Source: an uncultured Lachnospiraceae bacterium (GTDB lineage Bacteria > Bacillota > Clostridia > Lachnospirales > Lachnospiraceae). From it: 15,174 nt of DNA. A program made the position numbers and the translations under genes. Positions 1 to 6,227 of this stretch are shown one piece after another. Below the pieces are notes generated by a model, which did no database searches, was not told the origin of the DNA, and saw only the letters and a list, made by a program, of their open reading frames with translations. The stretch covers positions 1 through 15,174 of the forward strand of contig CAJUIM010000092.1 of the NCBI GenBank assembly GCA_910586275.1, given 5' to 3'. The stretch's first letter is position 1, and every line of letters starts with the position of its first letter.

Positions 1-97
1 AAAACTCGCGCACGGGCGTCCGCCTCCCAACATTACATTCAGGCTGAACTGTTACGTCCGGCTTGGTGGCAAGCTATTTGCGGCCGGCATTATACCG
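1..97. other. Non-coding edge region downstream of the XRE gene
   Basis: No coding frame is convincing here. It lies 3' of the minus-strand XRE gene. An imperfect hairpin (GCTTG, loop GTGG, CAAGC at about 61-74) sits between the outer arms CCGGC (58-62) and GCCGG (83-87), so the XRE transcript could fold here, but there is no T-run to make a canonical intrinsic terminator. Nothing else is recognised. Confidence 0.3.
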
Positions 98-346
98 TTA
101 TTCCATAAGCAGTTCTTCATAACTGACGTTGAGCACTTTGGCAAAGGTTTTCAGTTCTATGTCCGTAATGAACCTTGCGCCGCTTTCGATGCGCTGTATG
201 GCATTTTTGTCCAATTCGATCCCTTCCAGCTGCATTCTGTCGGCCAGGAGCCTTTGGGATACTTTGGGGTGCAAGCCTTTGCGTATGCGGGCTATATTGC
301 TGCCGGATATATTGTTTTTCCCCGAGACTGCCCTATTTTTGTACAT
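98..346 (-). CDS. Small XRE-family helix-turn-helix DNA-binding protein
   Basis: An 82-residue protein that is essentially one Cro/C1-type helix-turn-helix domain. What is seen: a basic N-terminus, then the run from about residue 18 (NIARIRKGL) through SQRLLADRMQLEG, a recognition-helix region KNAIQRIESGARFITD and the closing helix ELKTFAKVLNVSYEELL. This spacing (RxxxG..SQ..LA......D.N.I.RIE.G.R...D.EL..FA..L.V....L) is typical of the family. There is no effector or oligomerisation domain, so it probably acts as a dimeric repressor or activator. I chose ATG at 346 because GGAGGGG lies just upstream; the same frame opens to 595, but that extension has no family resemblance. It diverges from the CotH operon, and the gap between them holds twin dyads that it might bind; this is inference. 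Its real target is unknown. Confidence 0.8.
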   Translation of the reverse strand: MYKNRAVSGKNNISGSNIARIRKGLHPKVSQRLLADRMQLEGIELDKNAIQRIESGARFITDIELKTFAKVLNVSYEELLME

Positions 347-470
347 ATTTCCCCTCCGTTTGTTTTTGTGACTGCTCGGCCAATGAGCGTATGATTTCTG
401 TCCATTGGTTAGCCAGCCGTGCATTGCAGGGAAAGCAGCCGTTTGCACAAAAACAGCGAAGTCTTCGGCG
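333..470 (-). pseudogene. Cys-rich open frame upstream of XRE, possible frameshifted remnant
   Basis: In a different minus frame from XRE, 45 codons are open between TAA at 471-473 and TAG at 333-335. The peptide starts RRRLRCFCANGCFPC and continues NARLANQWTEIIRSLAEQ, giving four closely spaced cysteines (CxC-x3-C-x2-C) followed by an amphipathic, helix-like stretch. Its stop overlaps the first codons of XRE, the arrangement usually seen with translational coupling. It has no ATG, GTG or TTG start, because two stops precede it, so as it stands it cannot be initiated. One frame away, the reading frame that begins at 595 is open above this point. This could be a frameshifted small gene, or chance. 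I do not recognise the family. Confidence 0.25.
351..357 (-). promoter_or_regulatory. Ribosome binding site of the XRE gene
   Basis: On the minus strand GGAGGGG precedes ATG 346 by four bases (six from the GGAGG core). It decides the start of the XRE gene and argues against initiation at 595. The GGGGAA at its 3' end is complementary to the exposed loop of the small RNA candidate at 4689-4760. Confidence 0.7.
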
Positions 471-698
471 TTACTAATCCGGATGGCTCCAAAGTAATTG
501 GTGTTCATTTGCAAGGTCGTTAATAGGAAAAAGGGCCTTTTGATTCCGGCATAATGACCTTGGCTCATTTGTACATAGTCCCGCGGATCTTTCATGCATG
601 TGATATACGGACTGCGGAATCGTGCATGTGTATTCTTTGCGGGAAGTACTGCTGATGATTGTGAACAGTAGCTGAAAGTTTTGCTTTACAGCATAAAA

Positions 699-717
699 TG
701 ACATTTGGTGCTTGTCA
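699..717. promoter_or_regulatory. Operator-like dyad 1 (TGACA-N9-TGTCA)
   Basis: Inverted repeat TGACA (699-703), nine bases, TGTCA (713-717). On both sides it is extended by TTT/AAA matches that make the sub-motif AAATGNCATTT (perfect at 696-706). It lies about 33 bp upstream of the -35 box, and its centre at 708 is exactly 52 bp from the centre of dyad 2. Confidence 0.5.
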
Positions 718-749
718 TTTAATATACTATATGATATTATTTTATTCAG

Positions 750-778
750 TTGACATTTACTAAATGTCATTATGAAAT
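750..778 (+). promoter_or_regulatory. Sigma-A promoter of the cotH-VTC-DUF4956 operon
   Basis: A perfect -35 hexamer TTGACA (750-755), a 17-bp spacer and TGAAAT (773-778; four of six consensus bases) as -10. Transcription would start near 785, about 20 bases before ATG 805. The -35 is embedded in a palindrome, as described for dyad 2. The weak -10 is the main doubt. Confidence 0.55.
751..769. promoter_or_regulatory. Operator-like dyad 2 overlapping the -35 box
   Basis: A perfect 19-bp palindrome around a single central base: TGACATTTA (751-759), C760, TAAATGTCA (761-769). It has the same TGACA-N9-TGTCA form as dyad 1. Its left arm is part of the TTGACA -35 box (750-755) and it fills most of the promoter spacer, so protein bound here should block RNA polymerase. 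The likely role is repression of the CotH operon. The binding protein is unknown; the divergent XRE protein is one candidate. Confidence 0.55.
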
Positions 779-804
779 AAATATTATATTTAAGGAAAAA
801 CAGA

Positions 805-3186
805 ATGGAGAAGGATACATTTAAAAAAATAGTTCTTTTCTTCTTGATTCTTATATTGGCTGTCACAGGCTTACGCGATGAGGAGGAAAAGCAGAATGTT
901 GTCATAAATGAGGTCTGCAGCAACAATTTCTCGGCTCAGCGCGATGAGGAAGGGAACTATCCGGATTGTATAGAGTTATATAATAGGGGGGAAGAGACAG
1001 TTTCTCTGGATGGCTGCTTTCTTACCGACGACGAGAAGAAACTGGAAAAATATCCGCTGGAAGGAGTTTCCGTTCCGGGGGGAGGATTTGCCGTAATCTT
1101 TCTTTCTGAGGATTCGGGTCTGCGCATTTCCAAAGAAGGGGAAGAGATTTTCCTGACGGACGGAGGGCGGGGAGATTTTTTGGATCAGGTGGCTGTTCCG
1201 GCTCTGAGTTATGATACTAGTTATGGCAGGGTGCAGGACGGAACAGGCAGTTGGTCGGTTATGAGCGCCACTCTTGGCAGATCTAACGAGGAGGCCGAAA
1301 TTCGTCCGGAAACCGTATTGGAAAAGCCTGTCTTTGAAACGGAAAGCGGATTTTACGAGGAACCCTTCACGCTCCGTCTGAACGCTCCGGGCGGAGGGAA
1401 AATATACTATACATTGGATGGCAGCGAGCCTGACGGGGATTCCCTTTTATATGAGAAACCGCTGTGGATTGCGGACAATTCACAGGAGGAGAACCGGTAT
1501 GCGGGGCGGGAGGATCTGTCGCCTACCAGCGATTATGCGCCCGGTTTTCCGGTGGACAAGGCTGTGGTGGTAAGGGCGGTAAGTTATGATCCGGCCATGA
1601 ATAGGATAAGTCCGGTTGCCACGGAAGTATTTTTTATCGGGTATGGGAAGAAAGAGGAATATGACGGAATGGCGGTTCTTTCCTTGACGGCCGACCCGGA
1701 GGATCTGTTTGACCTTAAGAGCGGGATGTACGGAAACGGCATAAAGTATGAAGAGTACTTGGCGGAGGGAGGAATGGAGAAGGGGATAATCCTGGATTCC
1801 TATACGGATGCCGACGGAGGAGTGCATCATCGGTATATGGCATCCAATGCGTATGGCAGGGGAAGAGAGTGGGAGAAGAGGGCTTCCATATCCTATTTTG
1901 ATGAAACTCATTCCTTCTGCTTCTCGCAGGATGCAGGCATCCGCATTGCGGGCAATTCTACCCGGGGTATGCCGCAGAAGTCTTTCCATATCTTTGCAAG
2001 GGATATTTATGACGAATCTGCCGTACTGCCATATAGTTTTTTCGACGACGGAAGTTTTTATTCGTCCGTCAAAATACGGAACGGGGGAGGAAAAGCGGCT
2101 GGGCTGAAATTCTTGGATGCTTTTTTGGAAGAGGCCGCAGGCTGCCGGGATTCCGTCTCCGTACAAAGGTCGAAGCCATGTGTAGTTTTCCTCAATGGGG
2201 AATATTGGGGGATTTACAATATCAGGGAGAGGTATGATGAAGAATATGTGGGTACGCGTTTTCAGATAGATCCGGATAAGGTTATGTTGGTCAAGGCGGG
2301 AAATGCGGCCACGGACTTGGAGGGCACGGCGGAAGCTTACCAATATATGCTGGATGTGATAACGGAGTGCGACCTTGTTTATGAGGATACTTATGCCCTT
2401 GCCAGCGGGCTGGCAGACATGCAGAGCCTGATTGACTATTGCTGCATTAATCTGTATCTGGACAACCGTGACGTGGCATTTGGGTATAATACCGCCATGT
2501 GGCGTTCGGTTCAGGAAGGGACACCTTACAGTGACGGCAAATGGCGTTTTATGATATATGATCTGGACGAATGTGCCCATCCTGACAGCAATAGATGGGA
2601 CGGAAGGGAAAAATGGATGGAGGAAAATGCTTTGTTCAGTGAGCCGGCCGTCAGGAGCCTGTTGGACAATGAGGGATTTCGCCGGCAATTCTGCATTTCC
2701 TTTATGGACATTGCAAACACTGTTTTCTCTTACGGCCGGATACATCCTATGCTGGAGGAGTGGGCAGGCAGATATGGGGTTCAGGTGGTGAAGGATCATC
2801 AGTGCTTTTTTGACGGTACATACGGTATGGAAGATTTTGAAAGAGAGGTTGCCGAACTGGATTCTTTTTTTGCCGGGCGGTTTGATTTTGCCATGAAAAG
2901 CCCGGCAGCTGCCTTTGGACTGTCCGGAGAACTGACCCGTGTGGATATAAGCGTCAATAGGCCGGAAGGCGGCACGGTTCGAATCAATACCGCTTCTTTG
3001 GGGAAATGCGGCAGATGGGAAGGATATTATTACAGCGATTACCCTGTCTCCGTATCTGCCCATGCCGAAGAGGGCTATCATTTTGCCGGATGGCAGGGGG
3101 ATGCGCAGGGGACGGAGGAAGAGATAAGCATTCCGTTGGAAAACGGGGATGTGGCAATACAGGCAATATTTGAAAAGGATGAATGA
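805..3186 (+). CDS. Membrane-anchored CotH kinase family protein with lamin-tail domain
   Basis: A 793-residue multidomain surface protein. Residues 8-22 are a hydrophobic signal anchor without an obvious cleavage site. A lamin-tail domain follows at about 31-160 (VVINEVCSNN...DCIELYNRG), then a chitobiase/hexosaminidase C-terminal-like fold at about 175-280 (IYYTLDGSEP). The CotH kinase domain spans about 360-695, with IRIAGNSTRG, KSFHIFARD, the NGEYWGIYNIRERYD motif (464-478) and WRFMIYDLD (580-588), whose aspartates match the metal-binding part of the fold. Residues 712-793 resemble an InlB-type repeat (GYHFAGWQGD). In Bacillus, CotH is an atypical kinase phosphorylating spore-coat proteins; here the added adhesion-like domains and membrane anchor suggest an envelope role instead. 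The start has AAGGA eight bases upstream. It is followed after 13 bp by the VTC gene. The substrate is unknown. Confidence 0.88.
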   Translation: MEKDTFKKIVLFFLILILAVTGLRDEEEKQNVVINEVCSNNFSAQRDEEGNYPDCIELYNRGEETVSLDGCFLTDDEKKLEKYPLEGVSVPGGGFAVIFLSEDSGLRISKEGEEIFLTDGGRGDFLDQVAVPALSYDTSYGRVQDGTGSWSVMSATLGRSNEEAEIRPETVLEKPVFETESGFYEEPFTLRLNAPGGGKIYYTLDGSEPDGDSLLYEKPLWIADNSQEENRYAGREDLSPTSDYAPGFPVDKAVVVRAVSYDPAMNRISPVATEVFFIGYGKKEEYDGMAVLSLTADPEDLFDLKSGMYGNGIKYEEYLAEGGMEKGIILDSYTDADGGVHHRYMASNAYGRGREWEKRASISYFDETHSFCFSQDAGIRIAGNSTRGMPQKSFHIFARDIYDESAVLPYSFFDDGSFYSSVKIRNGGGKAAGLKFLDAFLEEAAGCRDSVSVQRSKPCVVFLNGEYWGIYNIRERYDEEYVGTRFQIDPDKVMLVKAGNAATDLEGTAEAYQYMLDVITECDLVYEDTYALASGLADMQSLIDYCCINLYLDNRDVAFGYNTAMWRSVQEGTPYSDGKWRFMIYDLDECAHPDSNRWDGREKWMEENALFSEPAVRSLLDNEGFRRQFCISFMDIANTVFSYGRIHPMLEEWAGRYGVQVVKDHQCFFDGTYGMEDFEREVAELDSFFAGRFDFAMKSPAAAFGLSGELTRVDISVNRPEGGTVRINTASLGKCGRWEGYYYSDYPVSVSAHAEEGYHFAGWQGDAQGTEEEISIPLENGDVAIQAIFEKDE

Positions 3187-3187
3187 C

Positions 3188-3194
3188 AGAAGGA
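3188..3194 (+). promoter_or_regulatory. Ribosome binding site deciding the VTC start
   Basis: AGAAGGA lies five bases before ATG 3200. Upstream in-frame ATGs at 3149 and 3179 overlap cotH and lack a usable site (for 3179 the AAAAGG abuts the codon). Confidence 0.6.
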
Positions 3195-3199
3195 ACTAT

Positions 3200-3904
3200 A
3201 TGGGAACAAGATTATACCGGGTGGAAGACAAATACCGGGGTACTGCCCAGGAATTTTACCGGCTGCAGAGACGGCTGGATACAGTGCTTCGGGCAGACCT
3301 AAATGAAAACGACAGGGATGGCTACAGTGTGGCCAGCTTATATTTTGACGATCTGAGGGATAGCTGCCTTGCCGAGACGGCGGAGGGATGCAATGACCGC
3401 CGGAAGTATAGGATCCGTATTTATAATGATTCTCAGGATGTGATAAAACTGGAGGTAAAAGAAAACAGGAACAACCGGATTTTCAAGAAAGCAAGACGCA
3501 TTACGGCAGAGGATTTGCGGAGACTGGCAGACGGGCAGTGTATAGAGGCTTCCTGTTCGGCCGAGGATCCGGCATTTCTGTTCAATACGGCAATCCGGAC
3601 AAGGGGGCTGCGCCCGAAAGTAATCGTAGCCTATGAAAGGAAAGCATATACTTATGCCCCGGGCAATGTCCGCATTACCTTTGACCGGAATGTCCGGGCA
3701 AGCCGCCGGACGGAAGAATTCGGGAGACAGGGAATCTCTTATGATTTTCTGGATGGAGGGGATTCCGTGCTGGAAATAAAATATGACGAATTCCTGCCCG
3801 GGTTTATTTTGCAGCTAATGGAAACCGGAAACCTGCGGCAGACGGCTTATTCCAAGTATCGGCTGTGCCGGGAGCGGTATGAGGCGTCGGCATTTGGCAA
3901 CTGA
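3200..3904 (+). CDS. VTC domain (polyphosphate polymerase family) protein
   Basis: A 234-residue soluble protein consisting of one VTC domain, the beta-tunnel fold of the eukaryotic vacuolar transporter chaperone, which polymerises the gamma-phosphate of ATP into polyphosphate. The charged strands that line such tunnels are visible: YRVEDKYR (6-13), DRRKYRIRIY (67-75), IKLEVKE (82-88), the basic FKKARR (95-100), VAYERKAY (143-150), VRITFDRNVR (157-166), VLEIKYDEFLPGF (190-202) and SKYRL (218-222). These Lys, Arg and Glu residues correspond to phosphate- and metal-binding positions in the family. There are no SPX or membrane domains, as is usual in bacteria. It sits between cotH and DUF4956, which probably supplies the membrane partner. 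Bacterial members are little characterised, so polyphosphate synthesis is family-based inference. Confidence 0.87.
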   Translation: MGTRLYRVEDKYRGTAQEFYRLQRRLDTVLRADLNENDRDGYSVASLYFDDLRDSCLAETAEGCNDRRKYRIRIYNDSQDVIKLEVKENRNNRIFKKARRITAEDLRRLADGQCIEASCSAEDPAFLFNTAIRTRGLRPKVIVAYERKAYTYAPGNVRITFDRNVRASRRTEEFGRQGISYDFLDGGDSVLEIKYDEFLPGFILQLMETGNLRQTAYSKYRLCRERYEASAFGN

Positions 3905-3930
3905 AAATTCCGGCAAAGGAGGACGAAAGC

Positions 3931-4611
3931 ATGTCAGTAAAAGATGTCATTAAGAGCAGTGTATATGAGGCGTTAGGCGGAGGGACAGGAATGACCGCCG
4001 GAACGGTAATTTTCATTTTGGCAATGGCCTGTCTGGCCGGCATATATATTTTCTTCGTATATAGGCTGTCGGGCAAGTCGGCTTTTTATTCCAAGGACAT
4101 CAATATCACAATCTGCGGTATGTCTGTTGTCGTGGCGGCCATTATGGTTGCCATGCAGTCAAACCTATTGGTGTCTTTGGGCATGGTGGGTGCATTGTCC
4201 ATTGTCAGGTTTCGAAATGCGGTGAAGAATCCGGTAGATCTGCTATATCTGTTCTGGTCCATCAGCGTGGGCATTATAGTAGGGGTAGGATTATATATGC
4301 TTGCCGTTGTGCTTTCTGCCGTAATGACAATTCTTCTGTTTCTGCTGGATCTGATTCCCAATGCCAAAGCGCCGGAACTGCTTGTGCTGCGTGGAACTTT
4401 TGAGGGGATTGATTTTGCAGGGCTTTATGATGAGGTAAGAAAGCATTGCAAATATTATAAGGAAAAGGCAAGGTCGGTGAGGAACGAGGAAGCGGAAATT
4501 ATTATAGAAATCCGTACGAAGGAGAAAGATGCGCTGCTGCAGGGACTGAAAAGCCTGGGGGGATTTTCACAGGTAAACTGCATCAGCCATGACGGGGAAT
4601 GCAGAATATAG
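3931..4611 (+). CDS. DUF4956 domain membrane protein
   Basis: A 226-residue integral membrane protein with hydrophobic segments at about 22-44, 58-77, 79-93 and 104-140, followed by a cytosolic-looking C-terminal domain of about 85 residues (LRGTFEGIDFAGLYDEVRKHC...). The block SLGMVGALSIVRFRNAVKNP (82-101), then VDLLYLFWSISVGI, is the hallmark of DUF4956: a short hydrophobic turn ending in RFR. The start is clear: AAAGGAGG precedes ATG 3931. It follows the VTC gene by 26 bp. DUF4956 genes commonly neighbour VTC domain genes, so the pair probably forms a membrane-linked polymerase or export unit; its biochemical role is not established. The C-terminal half with alternating charged residues could contact the VTC protein; this is speculation. 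Confidence 0.87.
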   Translation: MSVKDVIKSSVYEALGGGTGMTAGTVIFILAMACLAGIYIFFVYRLSGKSAFYSKDINITICGMSVVVAAIMVAMQSNLLVSLGMVGALSIVRFRNAVKNPVDLLYLFWSISVGIIVGVGLYMLAVVLSAVMTILLFLLDLIPNAKAPELLVLRGTFEGIDFAGLYDEVRKHCKYYKEKARSVRNEEAEIIIEIRTKEKDALLQGLKSLGGFSQVNCISHDGECRI

Positions 4612-4653
4612 GGAATATGGAGGTGCCGATAAAAAGGTCTTATAAAAAAGTGC

Positions 4654-4682
4654 TTGCATTCATATCAATATTGTGATATAGT
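4654..4682 (+). promoter_or_regulatory. Strong extended -10 promoter for a small RNA
   Basis: TTGCAT (4654-4659), a 17-bp spacer, and TATAGT (4677-4682) preceded by TGA (4674-4676). Predicted start is near 4689, exactly where the first hairpin begins. It lies 43 bp after the DUF4956 stop, and no coding frame follows before the terminator hairpin. Confidence 0.65.
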
Positions 4683-4688
4683 AAATGT

Positions 4689-4760
4689 GAGCTTGAGAGA
4701 GCTCAATGTAAAATTCCCCTTTTACATGAAAAGGATGTTTGCTTATGCAAGCATCCTTTT
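4689..4760 (+). ncRNA. Candidate three-hairpin small RNA with C-rich loop
   Basis: From the predicted start the whole transcript is three adjacent stem-loops. Hairpin 1: GAGCT (4689-4693), loop TGAGAG, AGCTC (4700-4704). Hairpin 2: ATGTAAAA (4706-4713), loop TTCCCC (4714-4719), TTTTACAT (4720-4727), a perfect 8-bp stem. Hairpin 3: AAAAGGATGTTTGC (4729-4742), loop TTAT, GCAAGCATCCTTTT (4747-4760), 14 bp with one G-U pair, acting as terminator. C-rich unpaired loops are a known feature of Gram-positive regulatory RNAs that bind Shine-Dalgarno sequences, for example RsaE/RoxS. I do not recognise a named family. Alternatively hairpin 3 merely ends the DUF4956 operon, but that would not explain the promoter or hairpins 1 and 2. 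Confidence 0.55.
4729..4760 (+). terminator. Intrinsic terminator of the small RNA and DUF4956 operon
   Basis: A 14-bp stem (4729-4742 with 4747-4760) closed by a TTAT tetraloop. The 3' arm ends in TTTT followed by CACATT, so the U-tract is short and partly within the stem. The A-run on the 5' side could also make it work on the minus strand. Confidence 0.65.
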
Positions 4761-4836
4761 CACATTGTATAAGCATTGTCTGAAAAGCTATGACGGAGAT
4801 AAAGCAGCCGGAAAATAACAGCCAAACAGATTAGAA

Positions 4837-4865
4837 GAGACAAGATAAGAATTGTATGATATAAT
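4837..4865 (+). promoter_or_regulatory. Extended -10 promoter of the SGNH lipoprotein gene
   Basis: GAGACA (4837-4842; four of six -35 bases), a 17-bp spacer and a perfect TATAAT (4860-4865) with TGA directly before it. Predicted start is near 4872, leaving a leader of about 95 bases before ATG 4968. The gene therefore has its own promoter, separate from the CotH operon. Confidence 0.6.
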
Positions 4866-4967
4866 AAACCTGTTCGTGGTTTGTCCTCTGACTTGCCCGT
4901 CTGTTGGCTGCGGCGGGGATGTTGGGGACGGACGGTATAGTAAGCAGTGAAAGGCGTGGTAGTTAAG

Positions 4968-6041
4968 ATGAAAAGAGCAGCATTCATGTTTTTACTGACG
5001 ATGGCAGTGGCATTAGGCGGCTGCGGCAGCAGGGCAGCGGCGGCAGAACGGCCGGCAGTTTCCGCGGATGCGGAAACGGAGAAAAACGATGTCGGAACGG
5101 CAAAGGGAGAAGACGGCAGTGAGACGGCAAAGGAAGATACGGCCGGAGAACAAGCGGGGATGATGCCGGAAGGCAAAGAGACGGAGGATAAAGAAGGAGA
5201 GACGGAGGATGCCGGCACGGGACGGAAGAGTCCGGACGGGCAAGATGCCGGGGATGCGGCCGGCAGGGATACCGAAGAGGAGAAGAGAGAGCCGCAGCTT
5301 GCGGATCATGAAATAACGGTATTCGGGACGGAGGAAGTGATGTATGCTTCCGTTACGGTGAATGTGAGAAAAGGGCCGACTACGGATTTTGAACGGATAG
5401 GAGGACTGAAGCGGGGGCAGGAAGCGACCGTGACGGGACAGGCAGATACCGGCTGGTATGAAATTGCCTATGGAGAGGGTAAGGCATATGTAAGCAATAA
5501 ATATCTCCAGAAAGAGAAGCCGGAAGAGGAAGCCGTGCCGGCGGCGGAAGCGAAAAATGCGGCCGGCGTCATAATGGTAGGCGATTCCAGATGTGTACAG
5601 ATGCAGCAGAGCGTGGGCGAGAACGGCTGCACATGGATTGCGGAAAGCAGCAAAGGATATAAGTGGCTCAATGAGACGGCAGTGGCAAAGATCGATGCCT
5701 GTGTGGGGAACGGCTCCAAGATATTGATCAATCTGGGCGTAAATGACCCGGGGCATCTGAAAGACTATCTCGAATTGGTGAATGCCAAGGCGGCAGAGTG
5801 GGTAGAGAAAGGAGCCACGGTATATTATGCGTCCGTCAATCCGGTATGGGACAATCCTTATGTGACAGAGGAGCAGGTGCAGTATTTCAACAGTCAGATG
5901 CAGGCCGGTCTGAGCGAAGACGTCCATTGGATAGACAGCCATAGCTACCTGAGCGATGTGGGCTATAAGCTGGTGGACGGGCTTCATTTCAATAAGGAAA
6001 CTTATCAGAACCTATATGCATATTATATGAGCTGCCTGTGA
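4968..6041 (+). CDS. SGNH-hydrolase lipoprotein with SH3b domain
   Basis: A 357-residue secreted lipoprotein. The N-terminus MKRAAFMFLLTMAVALGGC has a KR-charged start, a hydrophobic core and a lipobox ending at Cys19. Residues 27-118 are a low-complexity linker rich in Glu, Asp, Gly, Ala and Thr. A bacterial SH3 domain follows at about 125-181 (VNVRKGPTTDFERIGGLKRG...GKAYVSNKYL), which commonly binds the cell wall. The C-terminal SGNH/GDSL esterase-like domain has GDSR (205-208, nucleophile Ser207), GVND (257-260) and DGLHF (337-341), the expected Ser, Asn and Asp/His blocks. It may deacylate or acylate a surface glycan. An upstream in-frame GTG at 4947 is possible; I prefer ATG 4968 because it gives a classical lipoprotein signal, though neither has a strong ribosome site. 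Its position beside the CotH/VTC cassette suggests a shared envelope theme. Confidence 0.8.
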   Translation: MKRAAFMFLLTMAVALGGCGSRAAAAERPAVSADAETEKNDVGTAKGEDGSETAKEDTAGEQAGMMPEGKETEDKEGETEDAGTGRKSPDGQDAGDAAGRDTEEEKREPQLADHEITVFGTEEVMYASVTVNVRKGPTTDFERIGGLKRGQEATVTGQADTGWYEIAYGEGKAYVSNKYLQKEKPEEEAVPAAEAKNAAGVIMVGDSRCVQMQQSVGENGCTWIAESSKGYKWLNETAVAKIDACVGNGSKILINLGVNDPGHLKDYLELVNAKAAEWVEKGATVYYASVNPVWDNPYVTEEQVQYFNSQMQAGLSEDVHWIDSHSYLSDVGYKLVDGLHFNKETYQNLYAYYMSCL

Positions 6042-6069
6042 GCCGTCCCGGCAGATTTGCCTCGGTTAG

Positions 6070-6104
6070 GCGGCCGACGGCGGCCGCGGGAAAGTCAGAT
6101 TTTT
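6070..6104 (+). terminator. Weak terminator candidate after the SGNH gene
   Basis: GCGGCC (6070-6075), loop GACGGC, GGCCGC (6082-6087), then a T-run at 6100-6104 that begins 12 bases after the stem. The stem is strong but the distance to the T-run is too long for a textbook terminator. Confidence 0.3.
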
Positions 6105-6106
6105 CC

Positions 6107-6135
6107 TTGTGCTTGCACGGCTTATCTGCTATAAT
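6107..6135 (+). promoter_or_regulatory. Extended -10 promoter of the phosphofructokinase gene
   Basis: TTGTGC (6107-6112), a 17-bp spacer, and a perfect TATAAT (6130-6135) preceded by TGC. The leader would be about 86 bases. A second TATAAT at 6158-6163 has no recognisable -35. Confidence 0.6.
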
Positions 6136-6227
6136 CTTTTTGGGATGTCTTAGTATTTATAATAGGTTTTGCCATGAACAGACAGCCTGAAAACAGGAAA
6201 TATTATAAAACAAAAGGAGAGGGAACA

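Larger units (their letters stand above)
596..804 (+). promoter_or_regulatory. AT-rich control region upstream of the CotH operon
   Basis: This non-coding gap separates the divergent minus-strand XRE region and the plus-strand CotH operon. From about 690 to 800 it is strikingly AT-rich compared with the genes around it. It holds two TGACA-N9-TGTCA dyads, a TTGACA -35 box and the CotH ribosome binding site (AAGGA at 792-796). I saw no convincing minus-strand promoter here. Confidence 0.6.

Noticed and set aside
1..40. Similarity of the first bases to the repeat at the right edge (shared GCGGACGC in inverse orientation)
   Set aside because: Only eight bases match in GC-rich sequence and the flanks diverge, too little to claim a copy of the element.
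347..595. N-terminal extension of the XRE protein to 595
   Set aside because: The extra 83 residues show no family similarity, and the GGAGGGG site places the start at 346.
1480..3081. A 533-codon open frame on the minus strand across cotH
   Set aside because: It lies entirely opposite a well-supported multidomain protein, has no recognisable domain and is explained by the codon bias of the plus strand. The same holds for the long minus frames at 5013-5987, 6450-7610 and 8984-10093.
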